DNA of 64,000 bases, taken from Pseudomonas sp. GGS8 (lineage in GTDB: Bacteria > Pseudomonadota > Gammaproteobacteria > Pseudomonadales > Pseudomonadaceae). The translations under genes were made by a program, and so were the position numbers. The notes beneath the pieces are model-generated. The model was not told where the DNA came from. It did no database searches and saw only the letters and a program-made list of their open reading frames with translations. Of this stretch, positions 29,347 through 40,168 are shown in pieces; the first letter of the stretch is position 1; each line of letters begins with the position of its first letter. The stretch lies in NCBI RefSeq assembly GCF_024168645.1, contig NZ_JALJWF010000001.1, positions 1 through 64,000 on the forward strand, written 5' to 3'.

Positions 29347-30441
29347 TTAGAGAACTGCTTTCGGGTAGGAACCCAGCACTTTGAGTGCCACTGCTTCCTG
29401 ACTGATCTTTTCCAGCACACCTTTGACCAGTGGGTCGCGGTGGTGGCCGACGAAGTCGATGAAGAACACGTAGGTCCATTTACCACTGCGCGACGGACGG
29501 GTCTCGATGCGTGTCAGGTCGATGCCGTTGTCATGGAACGGCACCAGCAGCTCATGGAGCGCGCCGGGTTTGTTGCTCATGGAAACGATGATCGAGGTCT
29601 TGTCGTCACCGGTCGGCGGGACTTCCTGGCTACCGATCATCAGGAATCGCGTGGAGTTGTCCGGGCGATCCTCGATTTTTTCGGCCAGACGGGTCAACCC
29701 GTACAAACCTGCAGCCATGTCGCCGGCAATCGCCGCCGAGTTCCACTCACCCTTGACCCGTTTGGCCGCTTCGGCGTTGCTGGACACTGCCACGCGCTCG
29801 ACATTCGGGTAATGCGCGTCCAGCCACTTGCGGCACTGGGCCAGGGACTGGGCGTGGGAATAGATGCGGCTGATGCTGTCGGTCTTGGTGTTTTCACCGA
29901 CCAACAGGTGATGGTGAATGCGCAGCTCGACTTCACCACAAATCACCATGTCGTGCTCGAGGAAGCTGTCGAGGGTGTGATTGACCGCGCCTTCGGTGGA
30001 GTTTTCCACCGGGACCACGCCAAAGTTCACCGCACCGGCCGCCACTTCACGGAACACTTCGTCGATCGCCGCCATCGGCTTGCTGATCACCGCGTGACCG
30101 AAGTGCTTCATGGCCGCAGCCTGAGTGAAGGTACCTTCAGGACCGAGGTAAGCCACTTTCAGCGGCTGCTCAAGGGCCAGGCATGAGGACATGATTTCAC
30201 GGAACAACCGCGCCATTTCTTCGTTGCCCAGCGGCCCCTGGTTACGCTCCATCACGCGCTTGAGCACCTGAGCTTCACGCTCAGGACGATAGAACACCGG
30301 CACTTCGCCTTCGGCCAGCGAGGCCATCTTTACTCGCGCAACTTCCTGGGCGCAGCGTGCGCGCTCACTGATCAGCTCCAGGACTTTTTCGTCCAGAGCG
30401 TCAATGCGCAGGCGCAGTGCCTTGAGTTCTTGCTCAGACAT
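29347..30441 (-). CDS. pheA: Bifunctional chorismate mutase / prephenate dehydratase
   Basis: PheA converts chorismate to prephenate and then to phenylpyruvate. The 364-residue protein begins with a helical AroQ mutase domain (about 1-90, LRLRIDALDEKVLELISERA). It continues with the dehydratase (about 95-270, YLGPEGTFTQAA and NSTEGAVNHTLDSFLE) and ends in an ACT domain (NKPGALHELL, then TRIETRPSRSGKWTYVFFID), which binds phenylalanine for feedback inhibition. The start codon overlaps the serC stop by one base. The set serC-pheA-hisC-tyrA/aroA forms one biosynthetic operon. Confidence 0.96.
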   Translation of the reverse strand: MSEQELKALRLRIDALDEKVLELISERARCAQEVARVKMASLAEGEVPVFYRPEREAQVLKRVMERNQGPLGNEEMARLFREIMSSCLALEQPLKVAYLGPEGTFTQAAAMKHFGHAVISKPMAAIDEVFREVAAGAVNFGVVPVENSTEGAVNHTLDSFLEHDMVICGEVELRIHHHLLVGENTKTDSISRIYSHAQSLAQCRKWLDAHYPNVERVAVSSNAEAAKRVKGEWNSAAIAGDMAAGLYGLTRLAEKIEDRPDNSTRFLMIGSQEVPPTGDDKTSIIVSMSNKPGALHELLVPFHDNGIDLTRIETRPSRSGKWTYVFFIDFVGHHRDPLVKGVLEKISQEAVALKVLGSYPKAVL

Positions 30442-31526
30442 TAGCCGTGTTCCTTCTCGAACTCTGCCATGTACGAAACCAGTACATTGACCGCAACGAT
30501 ATCGACGGCGTTATAGATGGAGGCACGCATGCCGCCCACGGAACGGTGACCCTTGAGGTTCAGCAGGCCACGTTCGTCGGCACCGGCCAGGAACGGCTTG
30601 TCGAGACGGTCGTCGGCCAGACGGAACGGCACGTTCATCCACGAGCGGTCCGACTTGTTGATCGGGTTGCTGTACAAGCCGCTGGCGTCGATGAAGTCGT
30701 ACAGCGTGCGCTGCTTCACTTCATTGAGCTTGCCGATGGCTTCGACACCACCCTGCTCTTTCAGCCACTCGAACACCAGACCGGACAAGTACCAGGCCAG
30801 GGTCGGCGGGGTGTTGTACATCGAGCCATTGTCGGCCGCGACCTTGTAGTTGAGCATGGTCGGGCAGATGGAACGGGCGTGACCCAGCAGGTCTTCGCGA
30901 ACGATGTTCACGACGATGCCGCTCGGGCCGATGTTTTTCTGGGCGCCGGCGTAGATCATGCCGAAGCGCGAAACATCGACCGGACGCGACAGGATGTCCG
31001 AAGACATGTCGGCGACCAGCGGCACATCACCGGTTTCCGGGATCCACTGGAACTCCACACCGCCAATGGTTTCATTCGGCGCGTAGTGAACGTAGGCCGC
31101 GTCCTTGGACAGGCTCCATTCGTTCTGACCGGGAATAGCGAAATAGTCGTAAGGCTTGGCGGTCGCGGCAACATTGACGTGACCATAGCGCGAGGCTTCC
31201 TCGATCGCTTTCTGCGACCAGATACCGGTGTCGATATAGTCGGCGGTGCGACCTTCCGGCAACAGGTTCAGAGGAATCTGGGCAAACTGCTGGCTGGCGC
31301 CACCCTGCAGAAACAGCACTTTATAGTTCGAGGGGATATTCAGCAGATCACGCAGATCCTGCTCGGCCTTGGTGGCAATGGACACGAACTCATCGCTGCG
31401 ATGGCTCATTTCCATGACCGACAGGCCCTTGCCATGCCAATCAAGGAGTTCAGCCTGGGCGCGCTTCAGGACAGCTTCGGGAAGCGCCGCAGGACCGGCA
31501 CAGAAATTATAGGCTCTCTTGCTCAC
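30441..31526 (-). CDS. serC: Phosphoserine aminotransferase
   Basis: SerC transaminates 3-phosphohydroxypyruvate to phosphoserine and also serves pyridoxal phosphate synthesis. The protein shows RAYNFCAGPAALPEAVLKRA at the start, GGASQQFAQIPLNLL, and the cofactor lysine in YAGAQKNIGPSGIV. The longest frame begins with TTG at 31532; the GTG at 31526 gives VSKRAYNF, 361 residues, the usual Pseudomonas length, so I use it. It heads the serC-pheA-hisC-tyrA/aroA-cmk series. A REP pair and the gyrA terminator separate it from gyrA. Confidence 0.94.
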   Translation of the reverse strand: MSKRAYNFCAGPAALPEAVLKRAQAELLDWHGKGLSVMEMSHRSDEFVSIATKAEQDLRDLLNIPSNYKVLFLQGGASQQFAQIPLNLLPEGRTADYIDTGIWSQKAIEEASRYGHVNVAATAKPYDYFAIPGQNEWSLSKDAAYVHYAPNETIGGVEFQWIPETGDVPLVADMSSDILSRPVDVSRFGMIYAGAQKNIGPSGIVVNIVREDLLGHARSICPTMLNYKVAADNGSMYNTPPTLAWYLSGLVFEWLKEQGGVEAIGKLNEVKQRTLYDFIDASGLYSNPINKSDRSWMNVPFRLADDRLDKPFLAGADERGLLNLKGHRSVGGMRASIYNAVDIVAVNVLVSYMAEFEKEHG

Positions 31527-31604
31527 ATCCAATCTCGCTCTGATTTGGTGGTATCACGCAATAAAAATCACGATATCAGTCAACACAACACCTTGCTGGA
31601 GCAA

Positions 31605-31702
31605 GCTTTTGTGGGAGCTGGCTTGCCTGCGATTGCATCACCGCGGTACGCAAGACACACCGTGGCGTCTGCATCGCGGGCAAGCCCGGCCCCCACAAAA
31701 GC
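31605..31702. repeat. Inverted REP pair (REPIN), GTGGGAGC family
   Basis: Two imperfect copies of the element GTGGGAGCNGGCTTGCCNGCGAT face each other across a short spacer and can fold into a long stem. This family is typical of fluorescent pseudomonads. It lies between gyrA and serC. Confidence 0.85.
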
Positions 31703-31744
31703 CCTTCCACACAGGATCTTCGTAGGTGTCGATATTTTCAACTG

Positions 31745-31781
31745 GGACAAACAACAAGGGGGCGAATCTTCATCCGCCCCC
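31745..31781 (-). terminator. Probable terminator of gyrA
   Basis: On the minus strand a 7-bp G/C stem (31775-31781 with 31758-31764) is followed by the T-rich run TTGTTGTTTG. It begins 12 bases past the gyrA stop. Confidence 0.65.
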
Positions 31782-31792
31782 TGCTTACCCGC

Positions 31793-34462
31793 TTACTCCT
31801 GCGGCTCTTCGTCGGCGGCGGCGTCCAGTTGCTGGTCGTCGACAACATCGTCGATCACGACTTCACCCTCGAACACTGCACCCTCTTCACCTGCAAGCTC
31901 TTCGCCTTCCAGTTCTTCGCCTTCGACTTCCGACGGTTCCTGAACCCGCTCCAGGCCCACCAGCGTTTCATCGCTGGCCAGCTTGATCAGGGTCACGCCC
32001 TGGGTGTTACGCCCCAGGCTGGACACTTCGTCGACACGGGTACGAACCAACGTACCCTGATCGGAAATCAGCATGATTTCCTCGCCGTCGAGCACCTGGA
32101 CCGCGCCGACCAAGCGGCCGTTACGCTCGTTGCTGACCATGGCGATAACGCCCTGACCGCCACGCTTGTACTCAGGGAACTCGGTGATCGCGGTGCGCTT
32201 GCCGAAACCACGCGCCGAAGCGGTGAGGATCTGGCTGCCTTCTTCCGGGATCAGCATCGAAATCAGCTTCTGACCTTCCGGCAGACGCATGCCGCGGACA
32301 CCGCGAGCGGTACGGCCCATTGCGCGAACGTCGGTTTCCTTGAAGCGAGTGACCTTGCCGCCGTCGGAGAACAGCATGACTTCGCGATCGCCATCGGTAA
32401 TGGCCGCAGAGATCAGTACGTCGCCTTCATCCAGCTCCAACGCGATCAGACCGACACTGCGTTGACGGCTGAAGGATTCCAGCGGGGTCTTCTTCACGGT
32501 GCCTTTGGCTGTGGCCATGAAGATGAAGTGACCTTCGGTGTATTCCTCGACCGGCAGCATGGTGGTGATGTATTCATCACTGTCCAGCGGCAGCAGGTTG
32601 ACCAGCGGACGACCACGGGCAGCGCGGGAAGCTTCCGGGATTTCGTAGGTTTTCAGCCAGTACACTTTACCTTTGCTGGAGAACAGCAGCAGCGTGGTGT
32701 GGCTGTTGGCGACCAGCAGGTGAGCGATGTAGTCCTCATCCTTCACGCCGGTAGCCGATTTACCTTTACCGCCACGACGCTGAGCCTGGTACGCAGCCAA
32801 AGGCTGGGTCTTGGCGTAGCCACCATGAGAAATGGTCACGACGCGCTCTTCTTCCGGGATCATGTCGCCCAGGGTCAGGTCGAGACGGGCGTCGAGAATC
32901 TCGGTGCGACGAACATCGCCGTATTCGGCACGGATCACTTCCAGTTCTTCGCGGATCACTTCCATCAGGCGCGTGGCGCTGTTGAGGATGCGGATCAGCT
33001 CGCCGATCTGGTTGAGGATCTCTTGATACTCGGCCAGCAGCTTTTCGTGTTCCAGACCAGTCAGACGGTGCAGACGCAGTTCCAGAATGGCTTGCGCCTG
33101 CTCCGGCGACAGGAAGTACTTGCCGTCGCGCAGACCGTATTGCGGATCGAGGTTTTCCGGACGGCACGAATCGGCACCGGCACGTTCAACCATCGCAACC
33201 ACCGCGGAGGATTCCCACGGCGTGCTGATCAGCGCTTCCTTGGCTTCCGACGGGGTCGGCGAAGCCTTGATCAGGGCGATGACCGGGTCGATGTTCGACA
33301 GGGCAACCGCTTGACCTTCCAGGATGTGGCCACGCTCACGCGCTTTACGCAGCTCGAACACGGTACGGCGGGTTACGACTTCGCGACGATGACGAACGAA
33401 GGCTTCCAGCAGATCCTTGAGATTGAGGATCCGCGGACGACCGTCGATCAGCGCAACGATGTTGATGCCGAACACGCTTTGCAGCTGAGTCTGGGCGTAG
33501 AGGTTGTTGAGGATCACCTCAGGCACTTCACCGCGACGCAGCTCGATCACGACGCGCATACCGTCCTTGTCGGACTCATCGCGCAGCTCGGTAATGCCTT
33601 CGAGCTTCTTCTCTTTGACCAGCTCGGCGATCTTCTCGATCAGACGGGCCTTGTTCAGCTGGTAAGGGAGTTCGGTGATGACGATCTGTTGACGGCCACC
33701 GACCTTGTCGATGTCTTCGATCATCGAACGGGCTCGCATGTAAATGCGCCCGCGACCGGTGCGGTAGGCTTCGATGATGCCGGCGCGACCGTTGATGATC
33801 GCGGCGGTCGGGAAGTCCGGACCGGGGATGTACTGCATCAGCTCATCGACGGTCAGTTCCGGGTTGTCGATGAGTGCCAGGCAACCGTCGATGACTTCAC
33901 CGAGGTTGTGCGGCGGAATGTTGGTCGCCATGCCCACGGCGATACCACTGGAGCCGTTGACCAGCAGGTTGGGGATCTTGGTCGGCATGACCGCGGGGAT
34001 CATTTCGGTGCCGTCGTAGTTCGGCACCCAGTCCACGGTTTCTTTATGCAGGTCGGCCAGCAGCTCGTGCGCCAGTTTGGTCATGCGCACTTCGGTGTAT
34101 CGCATGGCCGCGGCGTTGTCGCCGTCCACCGAACCGAAGTTGCCCTGGCCGTCCACCAGCAGGTAACGCAGCGAGAATGGCTGCGCCATCCGAACGATGG
34201 TGTCGTACACCGCGGTATCACCGTGCGGGTGATACTTACCGATCACGTCACCGACAACACGGGCAGATTTCTTGTACGGCTTGTTGAAGTCGTTGCCCAG
34301 CTCGCTCATCGCGAACAGCACACGCCGGTGCACGGGCTTCAAGCCATCGCGCGCATCCGGCAGTGCCCGCCCGACAATTACGCTCATCGCGTAGTCGAGG
34401 TAGGACTGCTTCAGCTCGTCTTCGATATTGACCGGGAGGATTTCTTTGGCCAGTTCGCCCAT
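31793..34462 (-). CDS. gyrA: DNA gyrase subunit A
   Basis: GyrA is the breakage-reunion subunit of gyrase, which introduces negative supercoils. The 889-residue protein starts at 34462 ([12 protein letters not shown]), 28 codons inside the longest frame. The catalytic tyrosine is Tyr122 in [11 protein letters not shown]. The quinolone-determining positions are Thr83 and Asp87 ([12 protein letters not shown]), the same residues as wild-type P. aeruginosa. The GyrA box QRRGGKG is present at the start of the C-terminal beta-pinwheel domain, and the tail is strongly acidic. It is transcribed alone, with its own terminator. Confidence 0.98.
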   Translation of the reverse strand: MGELAKEILPVNIEDELKQSYLDYAMSVIVGRALPDARDGLKPVHRRVLFAMSELGNDFNKPYKKSARVVGDVIGKYHPHGDTAVYDTIVRMAQPFSLRYLLVDGQGNFGSVDGDNAAAMRYTEVRMTKLAHELLADLHKETVDWVPNYDGTEMIPAVMPTKIPNLLVNGSSGIAVGMATNIPPHNLGEVIDGCLALIDNPELTVDELMQYIPGPDFPTAAIINGRAGIIEAYRTGRGRIYMRARSMIEDIDKVGGRQQIVITELPYQLNKARLIEKIAELVKEKKLEGITELRDESDKDGMRVVIELRRGEVPEVILNNLYAQTQLQSVFGINIVALIDGRPRILNLKDLLEAFVRHRREVVTRRTVFELRKARERGHILEGQAVALSNIDPVIALIKASPTPSEAKEALISTPWESSAVVAMVERAGADSCRPENLDPQYGLRDGKYFLSPEQAQAILELRLHRLTGLEHEKLLAEYQEILNQIGELIRILNSATRLMEVIREELEVIRAEYGDVRRTEILDARLDLTLGDMIPEEERVVTISHGGYAKTQPLAAYQAQRRGGKGKSATGVKDEDYIAHLLVANSHTTLLLFSSKGKVYWLKTYEIPEASRAARGRPLVNLLPLDSDEYITTMLPVEEYTEGHFIFMATAKGTVKKTPLESFSRQRSVGLIALELDEGDVLISAAITDGDREVMLFSDGGKVTRFKETDVRAMGRTARGVRGMRLPEGQKLISMLIPEEGSQILTASARGFGKRTAITEFPEYKRGGQGVIAMVSNERNGRLVGAVQVLDGEEIMLISDQGTLVRTRVDEVSSLGRNTQGVTLIKLASDETLVGLERVQEPSEVEGEELEGEELAGEEGAVFEGEVVIDDVVDDQQLDAAADEEPQE

Positions 34463-34878
34463 GAGAAGCCTGATTCCTTTTTCTGGTGAAACTTCGTCAC
34501 ATCCATATGGGACGAACGAAGCTCGCCGATGCAGACTGAGTGCCATGCACCGACTTACGACAAATCAACGAGTTATGCCATGGATCTGCGCAGTAAAGGC
34601 AGCCACATCAGGCTACCCTGGAAACCGCCGGATGTTATCACAAGAGCCGCCACGCACCTATCCCCCAGATGCGCATGGAGCATAGTTAGTTGACCGGTGA
34701 CAGGCTTGAAAGGGACGAGAGGGGCTTAGAGCAGTATTGAATGAAGAATTCAGGCCTGATTCATTGCCTTTCCGGGCCTCTTCGCGGGCAAGCCCACTCC
34801 AGCAGGGCTCTGTAGCGCTCACAAAACCTGTGGGAGCGGGCTTGCCCGCGATGGCGTCTTTTCAGGCAAAACAGATCA
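34463..34878. other. 416-bp gap between mtnA and gyrA: gyrA leader and a REP pair
   Basis: The 300 bases before gyrA should hold its promoter, but I could not pick one with confidence. A REP pair occupies 34781-34857 next to the mtnA stop. No protein-like frame is present. Confidence 0.6.
34781..34857. repeat. Inverted REP pair (REPIN), GTGGGAGC family
   Basis: The right arm (about 34830-34852) is a perfect GTGGGAGCGGGCTTGCCCGCG element. The left arm (34781-34800) is a shortened inverse copy. It lies immediately after the mtnA stop and may stabilise that transcript end. Confidence 0.8.
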
Positions 34879-35955
34879 TCAATGCAGACGTTTGCGGCAC
34901 ATCAATTGAGCCATTTTCGCGGTGTCCGGGCGCTCGACGATGCCTTTTTCGGTGACGATCGCATCGATCAGGTCAGCCGGGGTCACGTCGAACACCGGGT
35001 TGAACGCTTCCACATCCGCCCCCACCCGCTTGCCGCCGACTTCCAGCAACTCGCGACCATCACGCTCTTCGATAGGAATCTCTTCGCCACTGGCCAGATT
35101 CATGTCGATGGTCGAACTCGGCGCCACCACCATGAAGCGCACGCCGTGATGCATGGCGCTGACCGCCAACTGGTAGGTACCGATCTTGTTCGCCACATCG
35201 CCATTGGCAGTGATCCGGTCGGCGCCGACGATCACCCAGGTCACACCCTTGGTTTTCATGATGTGCGCGGCAGCGGAGTCGACATTGAGGGTCACGGGAA
35301 TACCTTCATTGGCCAATTCCCATGCAGTCAATCGCGAACCTTGCAGCCATGGCCGGGTTTCGTCGGCGTAGACACGCTCGACCATGCCTTCGATGAACGC
35401 CCCGCGAATCACCCCCAGTGCCGTGCCGAAACCACCGGTGGCCAGTGCGCCGGTGTTGCAGTGCGTGAGGATCGCCTGGGCATTGCCCTGATGCTTGCGG
35501 ATCAGGTCGACCCCCAGCTGGGCCATGGTCAGGTTGGCTTCGCGATCGCTTTCGTGGATGGCGATGGCCTCAGCCTCCAGCACCGCCAGCGGATCGGCGT
35601 GCTCCTTCAGGCGCTCAAGCCGCTCACGCATCCGGCCCAACGCCCAGAACAGGTTGACCGCGGTCGGACGGGAGTCGGCCAACAGCGCGACATCCTCTTC
35701 CAGCGCCGCTTGCCAGTCGCCACCCTCGGCAAATCGGGCGCGGGCCGCCAGCACCACGCCATAGGCCGCACTGATGCCAATGGCCGGCGCACCGCGCACC
35801 ACCATCGAGCGAATGGCTTCAGCCACACCCGCAGCGCTGGTGTAGGCAATCCAGGTTTCCTCGAACGGCAAAATACGCTGATCCAGCAGGTACAGTGCGC
35901 CATCACGCCAATCGATGGCCTTCACCTTCTCCGCAGCCAACAGTCGATCGCGCAT
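34879..35955 (-). CDS. mtnA: Methylthioribose-1-phosphate isomerase
   Basis: MtnA isomerises 5-methylthioribose-1-phosphate to the ribulose form in the methionine salvage pathway. The protein has the eIF2B-like fold markers: [12 protein letters not shown], the catalytic Cys in [15 protein letters not shown], and the catalytic Asp in [19 protein letters not shown] start it at 35955 ([11 protein letters not shown]), giving 358 residues; the longer frame to 36033 would run through the promoter. It is divergent from mtaD, which works upstream in the same pathway. Confidence 0.95.
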   Translation of the reverse strand: MRDRLLAAEKVKAIDWRDGALYLLDQRILPFEETWIAYTSAAGVAEAIRSMVVRGAPAIGISAAYGVVLAARARFAEGGDWQAALEEDVALLADSRPTAVNLFWALGRMRERLERLKEHADPLAVLEAEAIAIHESDREANLTMAQLGVDLIRKHQGNAQAILTHCNTGALATGGFGTALGVIRGAFIEGMVERVYADETRPWLQGSRLTAWELANEGIPVTLNVDSAAAHIMKTKGVTWVIVGADRITANGDVANKIGTYQLAVSAMHHGVRFMVVAPSSTIDMNLASGEEIPIEERDGRELLEVGGKRVGADVEAFNPVFDVTPADLIDAIVTEKGIVERPDTAKMAQLMCRKRLH

Positions 35956-35988
35956 CCTACACCCCGCACTCATGAACAAAAGCCGCCG

Positions 35989-36026
35989 ATTATAGCGATC
36001 CCCCCGCGAAGACGCTCGGGTATACT
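35989..36026. promoter_or_regulatory. Back-to-back candidate promoters of mtnA (minus) and mtaD (plus)
   Basis: A perfect TATAAT on the minus strand (35989-35994) lies 33 bases from the mtnA ATG. A TATACT on the plus strand (36021-36026) lies 38 bases from the mtaD ATG. The two minus-10 boxes are only 26 bases apart, so each promoter's minus-35 region overlaps the other. Minus-35 matches are poor, which suggests an activator or mutual exclusion. Confidence 0.5.
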
Positions 36027-36064
36027 TCGCCATCCTTTACAAAAGCACTGGAACCGACTCTACG

Positions 36065-37399
36065 ATGCCGACCCCCACCGCTGCGCTCGACCTATTATTG
36101 CTGCCGACCTGGCTGGTCCCCGTCGAACCGGCTGGCGTGGTCCTTAAAGAGCATGCCCTGGGTATCCGCGACGGTCGTATCGTATTTATCGGCCCACGCA
36201 CAGCAGCCTTGAAGCTTAATGCAAGTGAAGTCCGCGAATTGCCAGGCATGCTGCTCAGCCCTGGCCTGATCAATGCCCACGGCCATGCAGCAATGACGCT
36301 GTTCCGCGGGCTGGCCGACGATCTGCCGCTGATGACCTGGCTGGAAAACCACATCTGGCCGGCCGAAGCCAAATGGGTCGACGAAGCTTTCGTACGCGAC
36401 GGCACGGACCTGGCCATCGCCGAGCAGATCAAAAGTGGCATCACCTGCTTCTCTGACATGTATTTCTTCCCGAAGGTCGCCAGCGAACGCGTACATAACA
36501 GCGGCATTCGCGCCCAGATCGCCATTCCGATCCTCGACTTCCCGATTCCAGGCGCCAACACCGCGGATGAAGCCATTCGTCAGGGCGTCGAATTATTCGG
36601 TGATCTCAAGCATCACGAACGGATCAAAGTCACCTTCGGCCCCCACGCCCCGTACACCGTGGGCGACGAAAACCTGGAAAAAATCCGGGTGATCGCCGAA
36701 GAACTGGAGGCCTCGATTCATATGCATGTCCACGAAACCGCCTTCGAAGTGCAGCAGTCGGTGGAGCAGCGCGGCGAACGTCCGCTGGCCCGCCTCCGCC
36801 GCCTGGGCCTGCTCGGGCCGCGCTTCCAGGCCGTCCATATGACCCAGATCAGCGATGAAGACCTGGCGCTGCTGGTAGAAAGTAACACCAATGTGATTCA
36901 TTGCCCGGAGTCGAACCTGAAGCTGGCCAGCGGTTTCTGCCCGGTCGAGCGTTTGTGGCAGGCCGGAGTCAATGTGGCGGTCGGCACCGATGGCGCGGCC
37001 AGCAATAATGACCTGGACCTGCTCGGCGAAACCCGCACTGCCGCATTGCTGGCCAAGGCGGTCGCCGGCTCGGCCACCGCGCTGGACGCCCATCGCGCCC
37101 TACGTATGGCCACACTCAACGGCGCCCGCGCGCTGGGAATCGAAGCTGATACCGGTTCACTGGAAGTCGGCAAGGCGGCGGACCTCGTCGCGTTCGACCT
37201 GTCGGGTCTGGCGCAGCAACCGGTCTACGACCCGGTTTCGCAACTGATCTATGCCACTGGCCGCGACTGCGTGAAACACCTTTGGGTCGCCGGCAAGCAA
37301 CTGCTCGATGACCGCCGCCTGACCCGCCTGGATGAAGCGCAACTGTGCGCCACCGCCAAGGCCTGGGGCAGGCGCATCAGCGGCCACACCGAATCGTAA
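36065..37399 (+). CDS. mtaD: 5-methylthioadenosine deaminase (TRZ/ATZ amidohydrolase family)
   Basis: This 444-residue amidohydrolase has the metal site [28 protein letters not shown], the [12 protein letters not shown] block and the catalytic/metal Asp in [17 protein letters not shown]. In P. aeruginosa the corresponding gene encodes a methylthioadenosine deaminase, which makes methylthioinosine for a phosphorylase that yields methylthioribose-1-phosphate, the substrate of MtnA. S-adenosylhomocysteine may also be used. It faces mtnA across 109 bases and precedes ubiG, an order conserved in Pseudomonas. Annotation pipelines often call it a chlorohydrolase; that activity is unlikely. Confidence 0.9.
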   Translation: MPTPTAALDLLLLPTWLVPVEPAGVVLKEHALGIRDGRIVFIGPRTAALKLNASEVRELPGMLLSPGLINAHGHAAMTLFRGLADDLPLMTWLENHIWPAEAKWVDEAFVRDGTDLAIAEQIKSGITCFSDMYFFPKVASERVHNSGIRAQIAIPILDFPIPGANTADEAIRQGVELFGDLKHHERIKVTFGPHAPYTVGDENLEKIRVIAEELEASIHMHVHETAFEVQQSVEQRGERPLARLRRLGLLGPRFQAVHMTQISDEDLALLVESNTNVIHCPESNLKLASGFCPVERLWQAGVNVAVGTDGAASNNDLDLLGETRTAALLAKAVAGSATALDAHRALRMATLNGARALGIEADTGSLEVGKAADLVAFDLSGLAQQPVYDPVSQLIYATGRDCVKHLWVAGKQLLDDRRLTRLDEAQLCATAKAWGRRISGHTES

Positions 37400-37470
37400 G
37401 CACCGAATTGTAAGCACCCTGGACCAAAACCGGGGCAACAGAATTTTTCAAGTTTTAGAGGACTGACACC

Positions 37471-38169
37471 ATGAGCAACGTCGACCACGCCGAAATCGCC
37501 AAATTCGAAGCCCTGGCCCATCGTTGGTGGGACCGCGAAAGCGAGTTCAAACCGCTGCACGACATCAACCCGCTGCGGGTCAACTGGATCGACGAACGCG
37601 TCAATCTGGCCGGCAAGAAAGTCCTCGACGTCGGTTGCGGCGGCGGCATCCTCAGTGAAGCGATGGCCCAACGCGGGGCTACCGTCATGGGTATCGACAT
37701 GGGCGAAGCGCCGCTGGCAGTCGCGCAATTGCATCAGCTGGAATCCGGCGTGAATGTCGAGTACCGGCAAATCACCGCCGAAGCGCTGGCTGAAGAAATG
37801 CCTGAGCAATTCGACGTGGTCACCTGCCTGGAAATGCTCGAACACGTGCCAGATCCGTCCTCGGTGATCCGCGCCTGCTTCCGCATGGTCAAACCTGGCG
37901 GCCAGGTGTTCTTCTCCACCATCAACCGCAACCCGAAGGCCTATCTGTTCGCCATCGTCGGCGCCGAATACATCATGAAGCTGCTGCCGCGCGGCACTCA
38001 CGACTTCAAGAAATTCATCCGCCCTTCCGAGCTCGGTGCCTGGAGTCGCATGGCCGGCCTGACCGTCAAGGACATCATCGGCCTGACCTACAACCCACTG
38101 ACCAAGCACTACAAACTGGCAGCCGATGTCGACGTCAACTACATGATTCAGACCCTGCGCGAGGAGTAA
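37471..38169 (+). CDS. ubiG: Ubiquinone biosynthesis O-methyltransferase
   Basis: UbiG carries out both O-methylations in ubiquinone synthesis. The 232-residue protein has the SAM-binding loop [19 protein letters not shown], the [13 protein letters not shown] block and the family's early [19 protein letters not shown] and late [20 protein letters not shown] precedes the ATG at 37471. It is followed after four bases by mupP. Confidence 0.97.
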   Translation: MSNVDHAEIAKFEALAHRWWDRESEFKPLHDINPLRVNWIDERVNLAGKKVLDVGCGGGILSEAMAQRGATVMGIDMGEAPLAVAQLHQLESGVNVEYRQITAEALAEEMPEQFDVVTCLEMLEHVPDPSSVIRACFRMVKPGGQVFFSTINRNPKAYLFAIVGAEYIMKLLPRGTHDFKKFIRPSELGAWSRMAGLTVKDIIGLTYNPLTKHYKLAADVDVNYMIQTLREE

Positions 38170-38173
38170 GCCG

Positions 38174-38845
38174 ATGCGAATCAGAGCAGTTCTTTTCGAC
38201 ATGGACGGCACCCTGCTCGACACCGCGCCGGACTTCATCGCCATCTGCCAGGCGATGCGCGCTGAGCGTGGTTTGCCGCCAATGAACGACAAGCACATCC
38301 GCGACGAGATCTCCGGCGGCGCCAGGGCGATGGTCGCGGTGACCTTTTCCATGGACCCGGAATCGCCGGGCTTCGAAGCGCTGCGCCTGGAATTTCTGGA
38401 GCGCTATGTCAAAGGTTGTGCGGTGCACAGCAAGCTCTTTGACGGCATGGGCGAATTGTTGGTCGACATCGAGAAGGCCAACCTGATCTGGGGCGTGGTC
38501 ACCAATAAACCGCTGCGCTTCGCCGAACCGATCATGCAACAACTGGGGCTGGCCGAGCGTTCGGCGCTGCTGATCTGCCCGGATCATGTGAAGAACAGCA
38601 AACCGGACCCGGAGCCGTTGATCCTGGCGTGCAAGATGCTCGACCTCGACCCGGCCAGTGTGCTGTTTGTCGGCGATGATCTGCGCGATATCGAGTCCGG
38701 ACGAGATGCCGGCACCAAAACAGCCGCCGTGACCTATGGCTATATTCATCCGGACGATAACCCCCGGCATTGGGGCGCGGATGTGGTGGTCGATCATCCG
38801 CTGGAGTTGCGCCAAGTGCTGGATAGCGCTTTGTGCAGTTGCTGA
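38174..38845 (+). CDS. mupP: N-acetylmuramic acid 6-phosphate phosphatase (HAD family)
   Basis: This 223-residue HAD hydrolase has the nucleophile motif [21 protein letters not shown] (motif II) and [16 protein letters not shown] (motif IV). Many databases call it phosphoglycolate phosphatase, but the gene right after ubiG in Pseudomonas is MupP of the peptidoglycan-recycling pathway, which dephosphorylates MurNAc-6-phosphate. In P. aeruginosa loss of MupP raises AmpC beta-lactamase. The assignment rests on position and family; the substrate cannot be read from motifs alone. It starts four bases after ubiG. Confidence 0.88.
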   Translation: MRIRAVLFDMDGTLLDTAPDFIAICQAMRAERGLPPMNDKHIRDEISGGARAMVAVTFSMDPESPGFEALRLEFLERYVKGCAVHSKLFDGMGELLVDIEKANLIWGVVTNKPLRFAEPIMQQLGLAERSALLICPDHVKNSKPDPEPLILACKMLDLDPASVLFVGDDLRDIESGRDAGTKTAAVTYGYIHPDDNPRHWGADVVVDHPLELRQVLDSALCSC

Positions 38846-38867
38846 TCTAACTGACAACAGGAAGCAT

Positions 38868-38995
38868 TTGTGGCGAGGGGGCTTGCCCCCGTTCGGCTGC
38901 GAAGCAGTCGTAAATCCAGAGAACACGGTCTGGCTGAAGGTAGCGAATGGAGGGCCGTTTCGCGACCCAACGGGGGCAAGCCCCCCTCGCCACAA
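38868..38995. repeat. Inverted REP pair (REPIN), GTGGCGAGGGGGC family
   Basis: Two facing copies of a GTGGCGAGGGGGCTTGCCCC element flank about 80 bases. The left copy continues with a GTTCGGCTGCGAAGCAGTCG extension. It separates mupP from yciK and could alter polarity within the operon. Confidence 0.9.
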
Positions 38996-39053
38996 TAAGC
39001 GCTCTTGCCACAGATCCGATGCCTGCCTACCGTTGAATTGTGTTGAGGTTTTT

Positions 39054-39794
39054 ATGTTTGATTATTCCGCCCGTCCTGAATTGCTCAAGGATCGAGTCAT
39101 CCTGGTTACCGGCGCAGGCCGCGGCATCGGTGCCGCCGCTGCAAAAACCTACGCGGCTCATGGCGCCACCGTATTACTGCTGGGCAAGACCGAAGCCAAT
39201 TTGACTCAGGTCTACGACGAAATCGAAGCGGCCGGGCATCCACAACCGGTGGTGATCCCGTTCAACCTGGAAACTGCCCTGCCCCATCAATACGATGAAC
39301 TGGCGGCCATGATCGAAACCGAATTCGGCCACCTCGACGGCTTGCTGCACAACGCGTCGATCATCGGCCCACGCACGCCGATCGAGCAGTTGTCCGGCGA
39401 GAACTTCATGCGTGTGATGCAAGTCAACGTCAACGCCATGTTCATGCTCACCAGCACCCTGTTGCCGCTTCTCAAGCTGTCGCAGGACGCTTCGGTGGTG
39501 TTCACCTCCAGCAGCGTCGGTCGCAAGGGGCGTGCGTATTGGGGCGCTTACGGCGTATCCAAGTTCGCCACCGAAGGCCTGATGCAAACCCTGGCCGACG
39601 AAGTGGACACCGTGGCCCCCGTGCGCTCCAACAGCATCAACCCCGGCGCCACCCGCACCAGCATGCGCGCTCAGGCCTACCCTGGGGAAAATCCGCTGAA
39701 CAACCCGACACCCGAGGAGATCATGCCGGTCTACCTGTACCTGATGGGTCCGGACAGTAGCGGCATCAATGGCCAGGCGTTCGACGCTCAGTAA
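39054..39794 (+). CDS. yciK: YciK-family short-chain dehydrogenase/reductase
   Basis: The 246-residue SDR has the nucleotide loop VTGAGRGIGAAAAKTYA, the LHNASIIGP strand, the catalytic serine segment VFTSSSVGRKGRA and the Tyr/Lys pair in YGVSKFATEG. The start at 39054 has GAGG six bases upstream; the longest open frame would begin inside mupP. In Pseudomonas this gene reliably follows mupP, but its substrate is unknown. A REP pair separates it from mupP, so it may be expressed independently. Confidence 0.92.
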   Translation: MFDYSARPELLKDRVILVTGAGRGIGAAAAKTYAAHGATVLLLGKTEANLTQVYDEIEAAGHPQPVVIPFNLETALPHQYDELAAMIETEFGHLDGLLHNASIIGPRTPIEQLSGENFMRVMQVNVNAMFMLTSTLLPLLKLSQDASVVFTSSSVGRKGRAYWGAYGVSKFATEGLMQTLADEVDTVAPVRSNSINPGATRTSMRAQAYPGENPLNNPTPEEIMPVYLYLMGPDSSGINGQAFDAQ

Positions 39795-40168
39795 TGCCCG
39801 TGCGTCGCTTTTGTGCCGCGTCGACTTCCCGTCGCGGCACGCAAAGTCGGTGATAACTGCCACTGATTCAAGTCAAATAAATGTCAACACCCCCGGCACC
39901 ATCCTTCGCAAAACCCTCAGCCCTATTGATTTAGAACACTTTTTATCCAACTGAACCGAATGGCATGACTTTCGCTCTAATTTTGCTCAGACACGCCGTG
40001 TGAAAGCAGACGGGGCAGAGCGTGAGCCGAGAGGTTACTAATCTTCGGCAAAGCGGACTAAACTCGTGCCATACGTCCTACGGGACTGATGGACCAGTAT
40101 GACGCGCAGCCCAAAGCCGCTCTCACCCAGCCTGTAAGACAGCCTTACTGCTTAGGGGCTCACGCCAT
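39795..40168. other. 374-bp gap between yciK and the diguanylate cyclase gene
   Basis: No gene is seen. An 8-bp inverted repeat (39813-39820/39833-39840) follows yciK but lacks a T tail. A sigma-54-like element is at 39960-39976. The last bases before 40169 include an AGGGG ribosome site. Confidence 0.5.
39960..39976 (+). promoter_or_regulatory. Sigma-54-like promoter candidate upstream of the GGDEF gene
   Basis: The 17 bases read ATGGCATGACTTTCGCT. They keep the GG and GC dinucleotides at the minus-24/minus-12 spacing with two deviations from consensus (T for C after TGGCA, C for T before GC). It lies about 190 bases before the start codon. Chance matches are common. Confidence 0.25.

Noticed and set aside
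31829..34489. 886-codon open frame antisense to gyrA, and similar long antisense frames opposite rpsA, tyrA-aroA, trhO and the phosphomannomutase
   Set aside because: These mirror highly biased GC-rich genes on the other strand, have no recognisable domains and no ribosome sites. They are products of codon bias.
36065..37399. mtaD as an atrazine or triazine chlorohydrolase
   Set aside because: The family name invites this, but the divergent mtnA neighbour and the conserved Pseudomonas context point to methylthioadenosine deamination.
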